A stretch of DNA of 34,797 nt from Candidatus Competibacteraceae bacterium. GTDB lineage: Bacteria > Pseudomonadota > Gammaproteobacteria > Competibacterales > JAHEDQ01. Shown here one piece after another: positions 7,147-14,844 of the stretch; within the stretch, counting starts at the first letter, position 1, and every line of letters begins with the position of its first letter. Location: positions 1 through 34,797 of the forward strand of contig JAHEDQ010000019.1 in assembly GCA_024641125.1 (NCBI GenBank), written 5' to 3'. The notes below the pieces were generated by a model. It did no database searches. It was not told the DNA's origin and saw nothing but the letters and a program-made list of their open reading frames with translations. Made by a program: the position numbers and the translations under genes.

Positions 7147-8151
7147 ATGCGTAAGACGCTCATAGCAGCCGCCGCAGGCGCGGCCCTCGTGATTTCCGCA
7201 CCCGCGGCCATGGCGGAAGCCTGTGACCCGGGTGAAGTGGTCATCAAGTTCAGTCACGTCACCAACAACGACAAGCATCCAAAGGGCATCGCCGCCGAAC
7301 TGTTGGCCGAACGGGTCAACACCGAAATGAACGGCAAGGCCTGCATGGAGGTGTTTCCAAACTCAACCCTGTATGACGACAACAAGGTGCTGGAGGCACT
7401 GCTCAACAACGACGTGCAGCTGGCCGCGCCGTCGTTGTCCAAATTCGAGAAATTCACCAAGAAGTACCGGCTGTTCGATCTGCCGTTCCTGTTCGTCGAC
7501 ATCAACGCGGTGGATCGTTTCCAGAACTCGGAAGACGGCCAGAAGATGAAGAGCGCGATGGAGCGCCGGGGGCTCAAGGGTTTGGCGTTCTGGCACAACG
7601 GTATGAAGCAGATGTCGGCCAACAAACCTTTGATGCTGCCGGAGGATGCCGCGGGTCTCAAGTTCCGCGTACAGGCGTCCGACGTACTGGTCGCCCAGTT
7701 TGAGCAACTCGGGGCAAACCCGCAGAAAATGTCCTTTAGCGAGGTCTACGGGGGACTGCAGACCGGCGTTATCGACGGACAGGAAAACACTTGGTCGAAC
7801 ATTTACGGCAAGAAGTTTTTCGAAGTCCAGGACGGTACCACCGAAACCAACCACGGCATCATCGACTATCTGGTGGTGACGTCCACCGAATGGTGGGACG
7901 GTCTGGACCCGGACGTGCGGGACCAGTTTGCGCAGATTCTCACGGAAGTCACCGAGTCGCGCAACGCCGCCTCCTCGGAGGTGGATCTGGCCAACAAGGA
8001 CAAGATCATCGAAGCCGGGGGCGTGGTGCGCACCCTCACACCGGAGCAACGAGCGGCATGGGTCGAGGCTCTAAAGCCGGTCTGGGGGCAGTTTGAAGGC
8101 GACGTCGGCGCCGACATGATCGAGGCCGCGCAAAAGGCCAACGACAGCTAG
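7147..8151 (+). CDS. dctP: TRAP transporter substrate-binding protein, C4-dicarboxylate type
   Basis: A 334-residue DctP-family periplasmic protein. Residues 1-23 form a signal peptide ending AMAEA. The ligand region includes the conserved arginine in LKFRVQASDVLVAQFEQLGANPQ and the family motif SFSEVYGGLQTGVIDGQENTWSNIYGKKFFEVQ, typical of DctP proteins that bind C4-dicarboxylates. It delivers ligand to DctQM encoded immediately downstream for sodium-driven uptake. A terminator-like hairpin follows its stop, which would allow excess binding protein relative to the membrane subunits. The actual ligand is inferred, as TRAP binding proteins have diverse ligands. Confidence 0.92.
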   Translation: MRKTLIAAAAGAALVISAPAAMAEACDPGEVVIKFSHVTNNDKHPKGIAAELLAERVNTEMNGKACMEVFPNSTLYDDNKVLEALLNNDVQLAAPSLSKFEKFTKKYRLFDLPFLFVDINAVDRFQNSEDGQKMKSAMERRGLKGLAFWHNGMKQMSANKPLMLPEDAAGLKFRVQASDVLVAQFEQLGANPQKMSFSEVYGGLQTGVIDGQENTWSNIYGKKFFEVQDGTTETNHGIIDYLVVTSTEWWDGLDPDVRDQFAQILTEVTESRNAASSEVDLANKDKIIEAGGVVRTLTPEQRAAWVEALKPVWGQFEGDVGADMIEAAQKANDS

Positions 8152-8173
8152 CCCGCAAGAGGCTGCAGTGCGG

Positions 8174-8212
8174 CGGGCGGCGGGGCTTCAAGACCACGCC
8201 GCCCGCGTTTTT
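8174..8212 (+). terminator. Intrinsic terminator-like hairpin between dctP and dctQ
   Basis: CGGGCGGCG (8174-8182) pairs perfectly with CGCCGCCCG (8197-8205), a 9-bp GC-only stem with a 14-nt loop, followed after CG by five T residues (8208-8212). This is a standard rho-independent terminator shape. Placed within the operon, it probably lets only part of transcription continue to dctQM. Confidence 0.75.
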
Positions 8213-8249
8213 GCTCGCCGTTTCGGCGCACCCATTGGAGGAGCCGATC

Positions 8250-8900
8250 ATGACCCAACTCGCCAGCGGCCGAATCGGCCGGGCAGTTGACGCGTTTGAG
8301 GAGACCCTCATTGCCATCCTGTTGGGGGCGATGACGCTCATCACGTTCGCCAACGTCGTGGCACGATACGTGTTCAACTCGAACATATTGTGGGCGCTGG
8401 AAGTCACCGTCTTCCTGTTTGCCTGGCTGGTGTTGCTCGGCGCCTCGTATGCGGTCAAGAAACACATCCACATCGGCGTTGACGTCGTGCTCGGGATGGT
8501 CTCGCCAGGAGTTCGAAAAGCTTTGGCGCTGGTCGCCGTAGCGGCGTGTCTGACCTTCAGCCTGTTGCTGCTCAAAGGCAGTTGGGACTACTGGCATGCC
8601 TTCGTCACCACCCGCGCCTTCCTGGAAACGGACGACGTGCCCATGCCGGAATTTCTGCAGTTTCTGGCCGACGCCGTCAACGAAGGCGAGCGCTACGAAA
8701 AAATGCCTCGCTTCATCCCCTACTTCATCCTCCCCCTGAGCATGGCCCTGCTCACCCTGCGCTACCTGCAGGTCGGCTGGGACGTGCTGCAGGGTCGGGT
8801 CGACATGATCATCGCCAGCCACGAAGAAATCGACGAAATCGAGGGCCTGGAAGAACCCAGCGGACCGGACGTGGAATCCACGCCCGGCAAGGGAGTCTGA
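8250..8900 (+). CDS. dctQ: TRAP transporter small permease subunit
   Basis: About 216 residues with four membrane helices and the DctQ pattern: FEETLIAILLGAMTLITFANVVARYVF near the N-terminus, LWALEVTVFLFAWLVLLGASYAVKKHIHIGVD, and a late helix YFILPLSMALLTLRYLQVGW. An insert at about residues 120-150 and an acidic C-terminal tail (EEIDEIEGLEEP) are typical of DctP-DctQ-DctM C4-dicarboxylate systems. ATG 8250 is preferred because GGAGGAG lies about 8 bp upstream; an in-frame start at 8211 sits inside the terminator T-run. It ends 3 bp before dctM. Confidence 0.9.
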   Translation: MTQLASGRIGRAVDAFEETLIAILLGAMTLITFANVVARYVFNSNILWALEVTVFLFAWLVLLGASYAVKKHIHIGVDVVLGMVSPGVRKALALVAVAACLTFSLLLLKGSWDYWHAFVTTRAFLETDDVPMPEFLQFLADAVNEGERYEKMPRFIPYFILPLSMALLTLRYLQVGWDVLQGRVDMIIASHEEIDEIEGLEEPSGPDVESTPGKGV

Positions 8901-8903
8901 GCC

Positions 8904-10268
8904 ATGGCCGTCGCACTCCTGTTCCTGATGATCATCGGGCTGCTGTTCATCGGTGTGCCCATTGCCGTCGCCCTGGGCCTTTCCAGTATGCTGTTCCTGC
9001 TGGTGCATTCCGATGGCTCCCTGGCGTCGGTGGCGCAAACCCTGTTCAACGCCTTCCACGGCCACTACACCTTGCTGGCCATCCCGTTCTTCGTGCTCGC
9101 GTCCACCTTTATGTCCACCGGTGGGGTGGCCCGACGACTGATCCGTTTCGCCATCGCAGTGGTGGGGCACTTCCAGGGCGGTCTCGCCATCGCCTCGGTA
9201 TTCGCCTGCATGATGTTCGCCGCCCTGTCGGGCTCTTCACCGGCCACCGTGGTGGCGATCGGAACCATCGTCATCGCCGGCATGGTTCAGGTCGGCTACA
9301 CGAAGGAGTTTGCCGCCGGCGTGATCTGCAACGCCGGCACCCTGGGCATTCTGATCCCGCCGTCCATCGTCATGGTGGTGTATGCCGCGGCGGTGGAAGT
9401 ATCCGTGGGCCGTATGTTCCTGGCCGGCGTCCTGCCCGGTTTACTGGCCGGACTGATGCTGATGACGGGGATATACATCTGGGCGCGGGTCAAGGGACTG
9501 CCCTCACAGCCCTGGGCGGGATGGGGTGAAGTGGGCGCCGCCGCGCGGGACGCCATCTGGGGTCTGCTGCTGATCCTCATTATCCTGGGGGGTATCTACG
9601 GCGGCATTTTCACCCCAACCGAGGCCGCGGCGGTGTCGGCGGTATATGCCTTCATCATCGCCAATTTTGTCTACAAGGACATGGGGCCGTTCAAACATCC
9701 CGGGCCCGGCGGCGCCATGCTGCCAGTGCGGGTGCTGTCGGTTCTGTGGCATCGGGACACCAAGCGCACCCTGTTCGAAGCCGGCAAGCTCACGGTCATG
9801 TTGCTGTTCATCATCGCCAATGCGCTGATCCTGAAGCACGTTCTGACCGAGGAACGGATCCCGCAGATGATCACGGAGGCCATGCTGTCGGCGGGTTTCG
9901 GGCCGATCATGTTCCTGATCGTGGTCAACGTGATCCTGCTCATCGGCGGGCAGTTCATGGAGCCCTCGGGCCTGCTGGTGATCGTCGCGCCGCTGGTTTT
10001 TCCCATCGCCATCGCCCTCGGCATCGATCCAATTCACCTGGGCATCATCATGGTGGTCAACATGGAGATCGGCATGATCACCCCGCCGGTCGGTCTCAAT
10101 CTGTTTGTCACCGCCGGGGTGGCAAAGCTGGCTGTTATGGACACGGTGAAGGCGGCCTTGCCCTGGGTGGGAATCATGTTTATTTTCCTGATCCTGGTGA
10201 CCTACATACCGATCATCTCCACATGGCTGCCCACCACATTGATGGGGCCGGAGATCATTACCAAGTAA
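8904..10268 (+). CDS. dctM: TRAP transporter large permease subunit
   Basis: A 454-residue DctM with 12 or so membrane segments. Family motifs are IGVPIAVALGLSS, the long AALSGSSPATVVAIGTIVIAGM block, AGTLGILIPPSIVMVVYAAAVEVSVG, FTPTEAAAVSAVYAF and MEIGMITPPVGLNLFV near the C-terminus. It forms the sodium-coupled translocation unit with DctQ. The gene is tightly coupled to dctQ (3-bp gap) and is convergent with the minus-strand microcompartment operon, which ends 41 bp further on. Confidence 0.93.
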   Translation: MAVALLFLMIIGLLFIGVPIAVALGLSSMLFLLVHSDGSLASVAQTLFNAFHGHYTLLAIPFFVLASTFMSTGGVARRLIRFAIAVVGHFQGGLAIASVFACMMFAALSGSSPATVVAIGTIVIAGMVQVGYTKEFAAGVICNAGTLGILIPPSIVMVVYAAAVEVSVGRMFLAGVLPGLLAGLMLMTGIYIWARVKGLPSQPWAGWGEVGAAARDAIWGLLLILIILGGIYGGIFTPTEAAAVSAVYAFIIANFVYKDMGPFKHPGPGGAMLPVRVLSVLWHRDTKRTLFEAGKLTVMLLFIIANALILKHVLTEERIPQMITEAMLSAGFGPIMFLIVVNVILLIGGQFMEPSGLLVIVAPLVFPIAIALGIDPIHLGIIMVVNMEIGMITPPVGLNLFVTAGVAKLAVMDTVKAALPWVGIMFIFLILVTYIPIISTWLPTTLMGPEIITK

Positions 10269-10281
10269 AGGCTCTGGACGG

Positions 10282-10299
10282 CCACCCCGGATGGGGTGG
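10282..10299. terminator. Hairpin at convergent junction, possible bidirectional terminator
   Basis: CCACCCC (10282-10288) and GGGGTGG (10293-10299) form a 7-bp stem with a 4-nt loop in the 41-bp gap between dctM and the end of the opposing operon. It has no T-run on either side, so intrinsic termination is uncertain; the position between convergent stops supports the call. Confidence 0.45.
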
Positions 10300-10309
10300 T
10301 CGGAGGGAT

Positions 10310-10984
10310 TCAGACGTCGATGAATCCCGGAAGGTCTTCGGACTGCACCACGTGGCAGTAGATCATGTTGATCACTTCCAGCTCGTTGCGATGCAGGGTC
10401 ATGGTGGCCGCCGCACAGCAATCCTCCACCACCAGCACCTCGAAGCTCTCGTCGGCGAGGCTGCGCACGGTGCTGCTGACGCACTGATCGGTGAATATGC
10501 CGGCAACGAGCACCTTGCGAATCCCCATATTGTACAGGATGAGCCGCAGGTTGGTCCCGGTGAGGGCGCTGTCGGTGGTCTTGAGCACCACGATCTCGTC
10601 GCCCTGCGGTGTCAATTCAGGCACGAGCTGGCTGTCGTCCCGGTCCTTGGGCAACAGCAGATAGTTGAAACCGGGCTTCTTCTGGCTCAGGGAGCGGTCT
10701 CTGCCATCCTCGGTCAAACAGGCGATACGGGCAAAGAAGACTTCGATACCCAGACGGCGGCACAGGGCGATCAGCTCGGCCGTGTTCGGGATAACCGTCT
10801 CATTCATGCGTTTGTGAAACGGCGCCCAGCGTTCGGCCTCGACCGGATCTCCGGGTATCTCCAGGTAGGTGTTCTGAATATCGATCACCAACAGCGCAGT
10901 GTCAGCCCTCGTCAATACCGGATCGTCCGGCGCCTCCGCATGCTGGTAGTAAAACGACCGGTATGCATGCTTCCAATCACTCAC
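10310..10984 (-). CDS. Isochorismatase-family cysteine hydrolase, last gene of the BMC operon
   Basis: A 224-residue isochorismatase-fold protein. The catalytic triad is visible: Asp in ALLVIDIQNTYLE (residue about 34), Lys in EIVVLKTTDSALTGT, and Cys in VAGIFTDQCVSSTVRSLADESF. The family includes true isochorismatases and many cysteine amidases (N-carbamoyl amine, biuret, nicotinamide hydrolases); the intact Cys favours an amidase/hydrolase role. Its start overlaps the stop of the upstream BMC-T gene by 4 bp (ATGA type), so it is translationally coupled to the shell genes. It may act on an amide precursor or by-product of the amine pathway; this is inference. No encapsulation peptide is obvious. 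Confidence 0.85.
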   Translation of the reverse strand: MSDWKHAYRSFYYQHAEAPDDPVLTRADTALLVIDIQNTYLEIPGDPVEAERWAPFHKRMNETVIPNTAELIALCRRLGIEVFFARIACLTEDGRDRSLSQKKPGFNYLLLPKDRDDSQLVPELTPQGDEIVVLKTTDSALTGTNLRLILYNMGIRKVLVAGIFTDQCVSSTVRSLADESFEVLVVEDCCAAATMTLHRNELEVINMIYCHVVQSEDLPGFIDV

Positions 10985-11610
10985 AGTCTTCTGCCTTTTA
11001 CCGCTTTGAGGGTCTTTTCGATCGCCGCCTTGGCCTTGAGCAGATCCCCGGTGTCGCCGGACATGAAGACCCGGCCGGAGACCCCCATCATCTGCACATC
11101 GTTGAGCACCGCATTGGGCGCGGCCCGCTCCGCCTCATTGGCGGCCACGCAGGCAAACAGTGCCGGACTCATTTCGAACAGCAATAGCGAGCAACCGGGC
11201 ACCAGCATCGAGGCCGATCGGGCGCGGTTTAGGATAATGGCATGCTGGTCGGACAGGTCCTCGATAATGTCCTGGAACAATATGGTCGGCGCAAGCTGAT
11301 CCGAGGCTTGCGCCCCGATTCCCTTCAAAACTGCACGACCGGCCTGATCCAGTTGCACACGCTCCGCCGCATGCAGTTCCAACAGGCCGTACTGTCGCTC
11401 GGTAAAAAGAATACCGGGTTCCATGTCCGGCGCCACCTTGAGGGCCAGGTCCGAGATGCGGTGGATGGCAAGCGCGGGCGAAACCTCGATGATAAGGCTG
11501 TGCTGACCCTCGAACGGCGGGTAGCCGCGGCCACGTTGGGGTGTGCTGAGATAGGCGGCGAACTGGGGCTGCAGATCGTGGATCGGAAGGTAGACCCTCA
11601 ACTCGGTCAT
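10981..11610 (-). CDS. BMC-T shell protein (tandem BMC domains), paralog 1
   Basis: A 209-residue protein with two BMC-like halves, residues about 1-100 and 105-205. It aligns along its length with the BMC-T encoded at 12644-13258: MTELRVYLPIHDLQPQFAAYLST against MAELRSFIFIDQLQPQTLAYLST, IIEVSPALAIHRISDLALK against IIEVAPGLDIEALTDVALK, ERQYGLLELH against ERQYGYLEFH, DQHAIILNR against DHQHAFLINR. Such proteins form pseudohexameric trimers in the shell. This copy is clearly more diverged than the other in the segments between motifs. It is 27 bp downstream of the BMC-H gene and overlaps the hydrolase start by 4 bp. Confidence 0.85.
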   Translation of the reverse strand: MTELRVYLPIHDLQPQFAAYLSTPQRGRGYPPFEGQHSLIIEVSPALAIHRISDLALKVAPDMEPGILFTERQYGLLELHAAERVQLDQAGRAVLKGIGAQASDQLAPTILFQDIIEDLSDQHAIILNRARSASMLVPGCSLLLFEMSPALFACVAANEAERAAPNAVLNDVQMMGVSGRVFMSGDTGDLLKAKAAIEKTLKAVKGRRL

Positions 11611-11637
11611 ATCAACCCCCCGTCACACCCGGCGCGG

Positions 11638-11922
11638 TCACTTGGCGCCGACGGCGCTGAAATGCTTTGCCAGGTCCGGATGCGGTCGCGGGATGACATG
11701 CACCGCCACCACCTCACCGACTTGGCTGGCGGCCTCGGTGCCCGCCTCAGTGGCGGCTTTGACCGCACCCACGTCGCCACGGATAACGACCGACACCAGG
11801 CCACCCCCGACTTCGTTCCGGGCAACGATCTCAACGTTCGCTGCCTTGACCATGGCGTCGGCACACGCCAGCGCGGCGACATAACCGCGGGTTTCAATCA
11901 TTCCAATCGCCTGATTCGACAT
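11638..11922 (-). CDS. BMC-H hexameric shell protein
   Basis: A 94-residue single Pfam-BMC-domain protein. The start [29 protein letters not shown] is the classic BMC-H beginning (CsoS1/PduA/EutM group), followed by [28 protein letters not shown] with the glycine-rich pore loop and the helix that packs hexamer edges. It should tile the facets of the microcompartment and provide small central pores. It lies between BMC-P (57 bp upstream) and the second BMC-T. It is the only BMC-H in the window. Confidence 0.96.
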   Translation of the reverse strand: MSNQAIGMIETRGYVAALACADAMVKAANVEIVARNEVGGGLVSVVIRGDVGAVKAATEAGTEAASQVGEVVAVHVIPRPHPDLAKHFSAVGAK

Positions 11923-11979
11923 TGTGATTACTCCTGCTGCGCAGACCCCCGGGTCGGCGTGGTTTCGGCTGCCCGCGGG

Positions 11980-12222
11980 TCAGCCCTGTTCGTCAATGGA
12001 ACCGATGATCAAGGCATCGATCGGCGCCTTGGTCTTGGTGAAATAAGCCGCCGCCACAGACCCTTGGGTGATCAGCACAGCCTCGCCCTCGGCGCAGCCC
12101 AGCGGGTCCAGTGCAATCACGCTGCCGCCGCCCTCCAGCGACACCTCCAGCAGCGCGCCCCCGGGCATGGTTTCGATGCGCTTGGTCGACCAAACCCGAC
12201 CCGTTACACGGCCTCGAATCAT
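11980..12222 (-). CDS. BMC-P pentameric vertex protein (EutN/CcmL family)
   Basis: An 80-residue EutN/CcmL/CsoS4-type protein: MIRGRVTGRVWSTKRIE at the start, VIALDPLGCAEGEAVLITQGSVAA in the middle, and DALIIGSID at the end, matching the beta-barrel vertex family (usual length 80-100). Pentamers cap the icosahedral vertices of the shell. Its start overlaps the stop of the upstream accessory gene by 4 bp, indicating translational coupling. Confidence 0.94.
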   Translation of the reverse strand: MIRGRVTGRVWSTKRIETMPGGALLEVSLEGGGSVIALDPLGCAEGEAVLITQGSVAAAYFTKTKAPIDALIIGSIDEQG

Positions 12223-12647
12223 GTGTTTACCCTTTCGATCTTGATACCGGCCTGACGCACGGCATCTTTCGCCAGTGGTGTGAGCCGCACGTTTTTGCGC
12301 AATCGAATCACCTCTACGGTGTCCGCCAGCGCGCGAATCTGCTTTTCGCTGACCGGGCCCTTGTCGAAGGTGACGGGCGCCGCAGCGAAGCGATGCGAAT
12401 GACCGTCGGCTGCAGCATCGCCGCTGAGCCGGAACGTCAGCGCGCCGGACTCGATCTCGGCCCGCACCCGCGCATCCCGGGTCATGTCCAACAACCGGCG
12501 AACGAACGCCGCCAGATCCCGATCCGACCGGATAGACACCCGCTGTTCCCGGGTCTGCGGCTGCGACGGCCCGGGTGCGGCGAGCCCCCGGCGCCCGAGT
12601 TCGTCCATCAGGATGCTACGAATCATCCGGCGCAATTCATCGCTCAT
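12219..12647 (-). CDS. BMC-associated small protein with N-terminal encapsulation-like peptide
   Basis: A 142-residue protein of unknown function. Its first 20 residues (SDELRRMIRSILMDELGRRG) form an amphipathic helix closely resembling the C-terminal tail of the aldehyde dehydrogenase in this operon (RDELRRMIAEELRAVLG), followed by a Pro/Gln-rich linker. The central part is unassigned. The C-terminal segment RLRKNVRLTPLAKDAVRQAGIKIERV resembles short sequences seen at the ends of several BMC accessory proteins (EutQ-like and others), where TPxAxD...GI is common. I infer a cargo or scaffold component held by the shell. It overlaps both neighbours by 4 bp, so it is tightly coupled to BMC-T and BMC-P expression. 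Confidence 0.7.
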   Translation of the reverse strand: MSDELRRMIRSILMDELGRRGLAAPGPSQPQTREQRVSIRSDRDLAAFVRRLLDMTRDARVRAEIESGALTFRLSGDAAADGHSHRFAAAPVTFDKGPVSEKQIRALADTVEVIRLRKNVRLTPLAKDAVRQAGIKIERVNT

Positions 12648-13258
12648 GGCTGACTCATCCCGCCGCCCAGGACAGACTCGGCTACGCTGCGCGCATTGCG
12701 CATCTCCGCCTCGTCCCCGGCGAGATAGAGCCGGCCGTTGGCGCCGATCATCCGGTAGTCGATCACCTTGATGTTGGCCTCTTTCTCGGCCTCGTTACAG
12801 GCCAGAATCGCATAGGACGCCGGCCGGCACTCCAGCAGATACAGCGACTCGCCGCCCAGCACCATGGAGCCGAGTTTGTTCCGATTGATCAGAAACGCGT
12901 GCTGATGGTCGATCCGGGTCACCAGCTTCGACCCCAGAATCTGCGGCGCCGTGGCGTCCTCCACGCGGGCGCCCAGCACGTCCAGCACGGCCTGCGCGCC
13001 GGCTTTCACTTCGGCCGTGGAACTGGAGTGGAATTCCAGATAGCCGTACTGGCGTTCCACCACAAGCAGGCCCACGCTGATGTTGGCGCCCTTGAGGGCG
13101 ACATCGGTCAGCGCTTCGATATCCAGACCCGGTGCGACCTCGATGATCTGCGCCGCCATGTTCCGGCGGGGCAGCGAGCCTCGCATCCAGGTGGACAGAT
13201 AGGCCAGAGTCTGCGGTTGCAGCTGATCGATGAAGATAAAGGATCGGAGCTCGGCCAT
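12644..13258 (-). CDS. BMC-T shell protein (tandem BMC domains), paralog 2
   Basis: A 204-residue tandem-BMC protein. It strongly resembles, from memory, the BMC-T of RMM-type loci: MAELRSFIFIDQLQPQTLAYLSTW, AAQIIEVAPGLDIEALTDVALKGA, LLVVERQYGYLEFHSS, DHQHAFLINRNKLGSMVLGGESLYLLECRPASYAILACNEAEK, YRMIGANGRLYLAG. It should form trimers that occupy hexagonal positions in the shell, some of which in this class have gated larger pores. It lies 8 bp downstream of the aldehyde dehydrogenase and overlaps the accessory gene by 4 bp. Confidence 0.9.
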   Translation of the reverse strand: MAELRSFIFIDQLQPQTLAYLSTWMRGSLPRRNMAAQIIEVAPGLDIEALTDVALKGANISVGLLVVERQYGYLEFHSSSTAEVKAGAQAVLDVLGARVEDATAPQILGSKLVTRIDHQHAFLINRNKLGSMVLGGESLYLLECRPASYAILACNEAEKEANIKVIDYRMIGANGRLYLAGDEAEMRNARSVAESVLGGGMSQP

Positions 13259-13266
13259 GTGCCCGC

Positions 13267-14844
13267 CTATTTCCCAAGCACGGCGCGGAGTTCCTCCGCA
13301 ATCATTCGCCGGAGCTCATCACGGGTGACGCCGGGGAGCGTATCCTGGCTTGGGCGGGGGCTTGGACTTGGGGTCCGATAACCGTTGGAACCCGGAACGC
13401 CATCGGCCGGCGCTTCGGGCAGCGGCCCGGAAAATCCGCTGGACAGTCCGTGGTAGTGTCCAAACGGTTCGGAGGCATCCGAGTTATAGGCTAGGCGGGT
13501 CCACTGGATCAGATGTTGGGGCCCGATGTTCTCACCCACCGAACTGCGTCCAAAGAACCCGGTACCGATGGTAAAGGTGGGCGCCAGGGCGGTCTGGAAG
13601 CCGGCCGCGCCCTGGGTGCACGGTGCGTTGACCACGACACGATAGGCCTCCACCGCGGCGGCGAACTGCATGGCGACTTGCTCATCGCCGGTGTGCACCG
13701 CCGCGGAGTGACCGGCACCGGCAAGACGCAGCACCGCCCGGGCCTGGGCAATCGCCTGACGCCGGCTGTTGACGGTGTGATAAGCCAATACCGGACACAG
13801 CTTCTCCCTGGACAGGGGTTCCTCGACACCGATCTGGCCTACCGGGGCCAACAGTATCAGGGTGCCGTCGGGCACGCGGATGCCGCACTCCTGCGCGATC
13901 CAGACTGCATCCCGGCCGATGCATTCGATGTTGAAGCCCCGATCGTGAAACAGATAGCGGCGCAATCGCGCCACGTCGTCGTCGTCGCACACATGGGCCC
14001 GGGCTTGTTTGAAGCATTGACGCAGACGCGCGTCGGTCTCGGCCAGGGTGATCAATACACTCTCGTTGGTGCACAGCGCCGAGTTGTCGAAAGACTTGGA
14101 CTCCACGATCCGCTTCGCCGCCTTGCTCAAATCGGCGCTGGAATCCACAAACACCGGCGCATTGCCCGGACCGACCCCGATGGCGGGGCTGGACGACGAG
14201 TAGGCCGAGCGCACCATGGCGGTACCCCCGGTGGCCAGGATCAGAGAGGTCTTGGGCGAGCCCATGAACTGTTCGACCAGGGGGATGGTCGGGTCTTCGA
14301 TGATCTGGATCACGCCGTCCGGCGCGCCCGCCTCCACCGCTGCCTGGGCCAGCGCACGGGCCGCATCGACACTGCATTCCCGCGCCGCCGGATGCGGACT
14401 GATGACGATGGCGTTGCGCGTCATCAGCGAAATCAGAATCTTGTAGTTGATGGTCGCGATGGGGTTGGTCGACGGTGTCAGCGCCATGATCACCCCGGCC
14501 GGCCGAGGGATCTCCACCATCTTGCGGGCCTCGTCGATGCGCGGGTTGACGAAGTCCTCATCCCGATAAAAATCCACCAGCGGGAAGGCGGTCATTTCGT
14601 TTTTGTGCCGCTTGTGTTCGACCACGCCGAAGCCGGTCTCCTTAACCGCCCACTCGGCGTAGCGACCGGCGTTGCCGTGGGCAGCGGCGGCCACCGCGTC
14701 CACAATGGCCATGGTCAGATCCCGATCGTAGCGCTGAAAGATCTCCGCCGCCCAGCGCGCCCGTTCCAGCACCAGGTCGGCGCGCCCCTTGAGCGCCGCC
14801 GGGCTGCCGGAGATGTCCACCAGGGTACGGACCTGCGGTTCCAT
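13267..14844 (-). CDS. Microcompartment aldehyde dehydrogenase, CoA-acylating type, with C-terminal encapsulation peptide
   Basis: A 525-residue PduP/EutE-like aldehyde dehydrogenase. The catalytic Cys is in SFDNSALCTNESV, with cofactor-site motifs GVIMALTPSTNPIATINYK and GGTAMVRSAYSSSSPAIGVGPGNAPVF. Acylating relatives convert aldehyde plus CoA and NAD+ to acyl-CoA. The conserved domain ends near residue 455. It is followed by a linker rich in Gly, Pro and Ser (about residues 465-505, including TPSPSPRPSQ) and a terminal amphipathic helix VTRDELRRMIAEELRAVLGK, a typical encapsulation peptide. The ATG at 14844 was chosen because it shares one base with the upstream stop (TGATG) and the frame further upstream overlaps the aminotransferase-fold gene. 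The likely substrate is propionaldehyde or a similar C3 aldehyde, inferred from locus type. Confidence 0.92.
   Translation of the reverse strand: MEPQVRTLVDISGSPAALKGRADLVLERARWAAEIFQRYDRDLTMAIVDAVAAAAHGNAGRYAEWAVKETGFGVVEHKRHKNEMTAFPLVDFYRDEDFVNPRIDEARKMVEIPRPAGVIMALTPSTNPIATINYKILISLMTRNAIVISPHPAARECSVDAARALAQAAVEAGAPDGVIQIIEDPTIPLVEQFMGSPKTSLILATGGTAMVRSAYSSSSPAIGVGPGNAPVFVDSSADLSKAAKRIVESKSFDNSALCTNESVLITLAETDARLRQCFKQARAHVCDDDDVARLRRYLFHDRGFNIECIGRDAVWIAQECGIRVPDGTLILLAPVGQIGVEEPLSREKLCPVLAYHTVNSRRQAIAQARAVLRLAGAGHSAAVHTGDEQVAMQFAAAVEAYRVVVNAPCTQGAAGFQTALAPTFTIGTGFFGRSSVGENIGPQHLIQWTRLAYNSDASEPFGHYHGLSSGFSGPLPEAPADGVPGSNGYRTPSPSPRPSQDTLPGVTRDELRRMIAEELRAVLGK

Noticed and set aside
9746-11299. 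517-codon plus-strand frame across dctM and the hydrolase
   Set aside because: It runs through two strongly supported genes on other frames and strands and has no recognisable domain.
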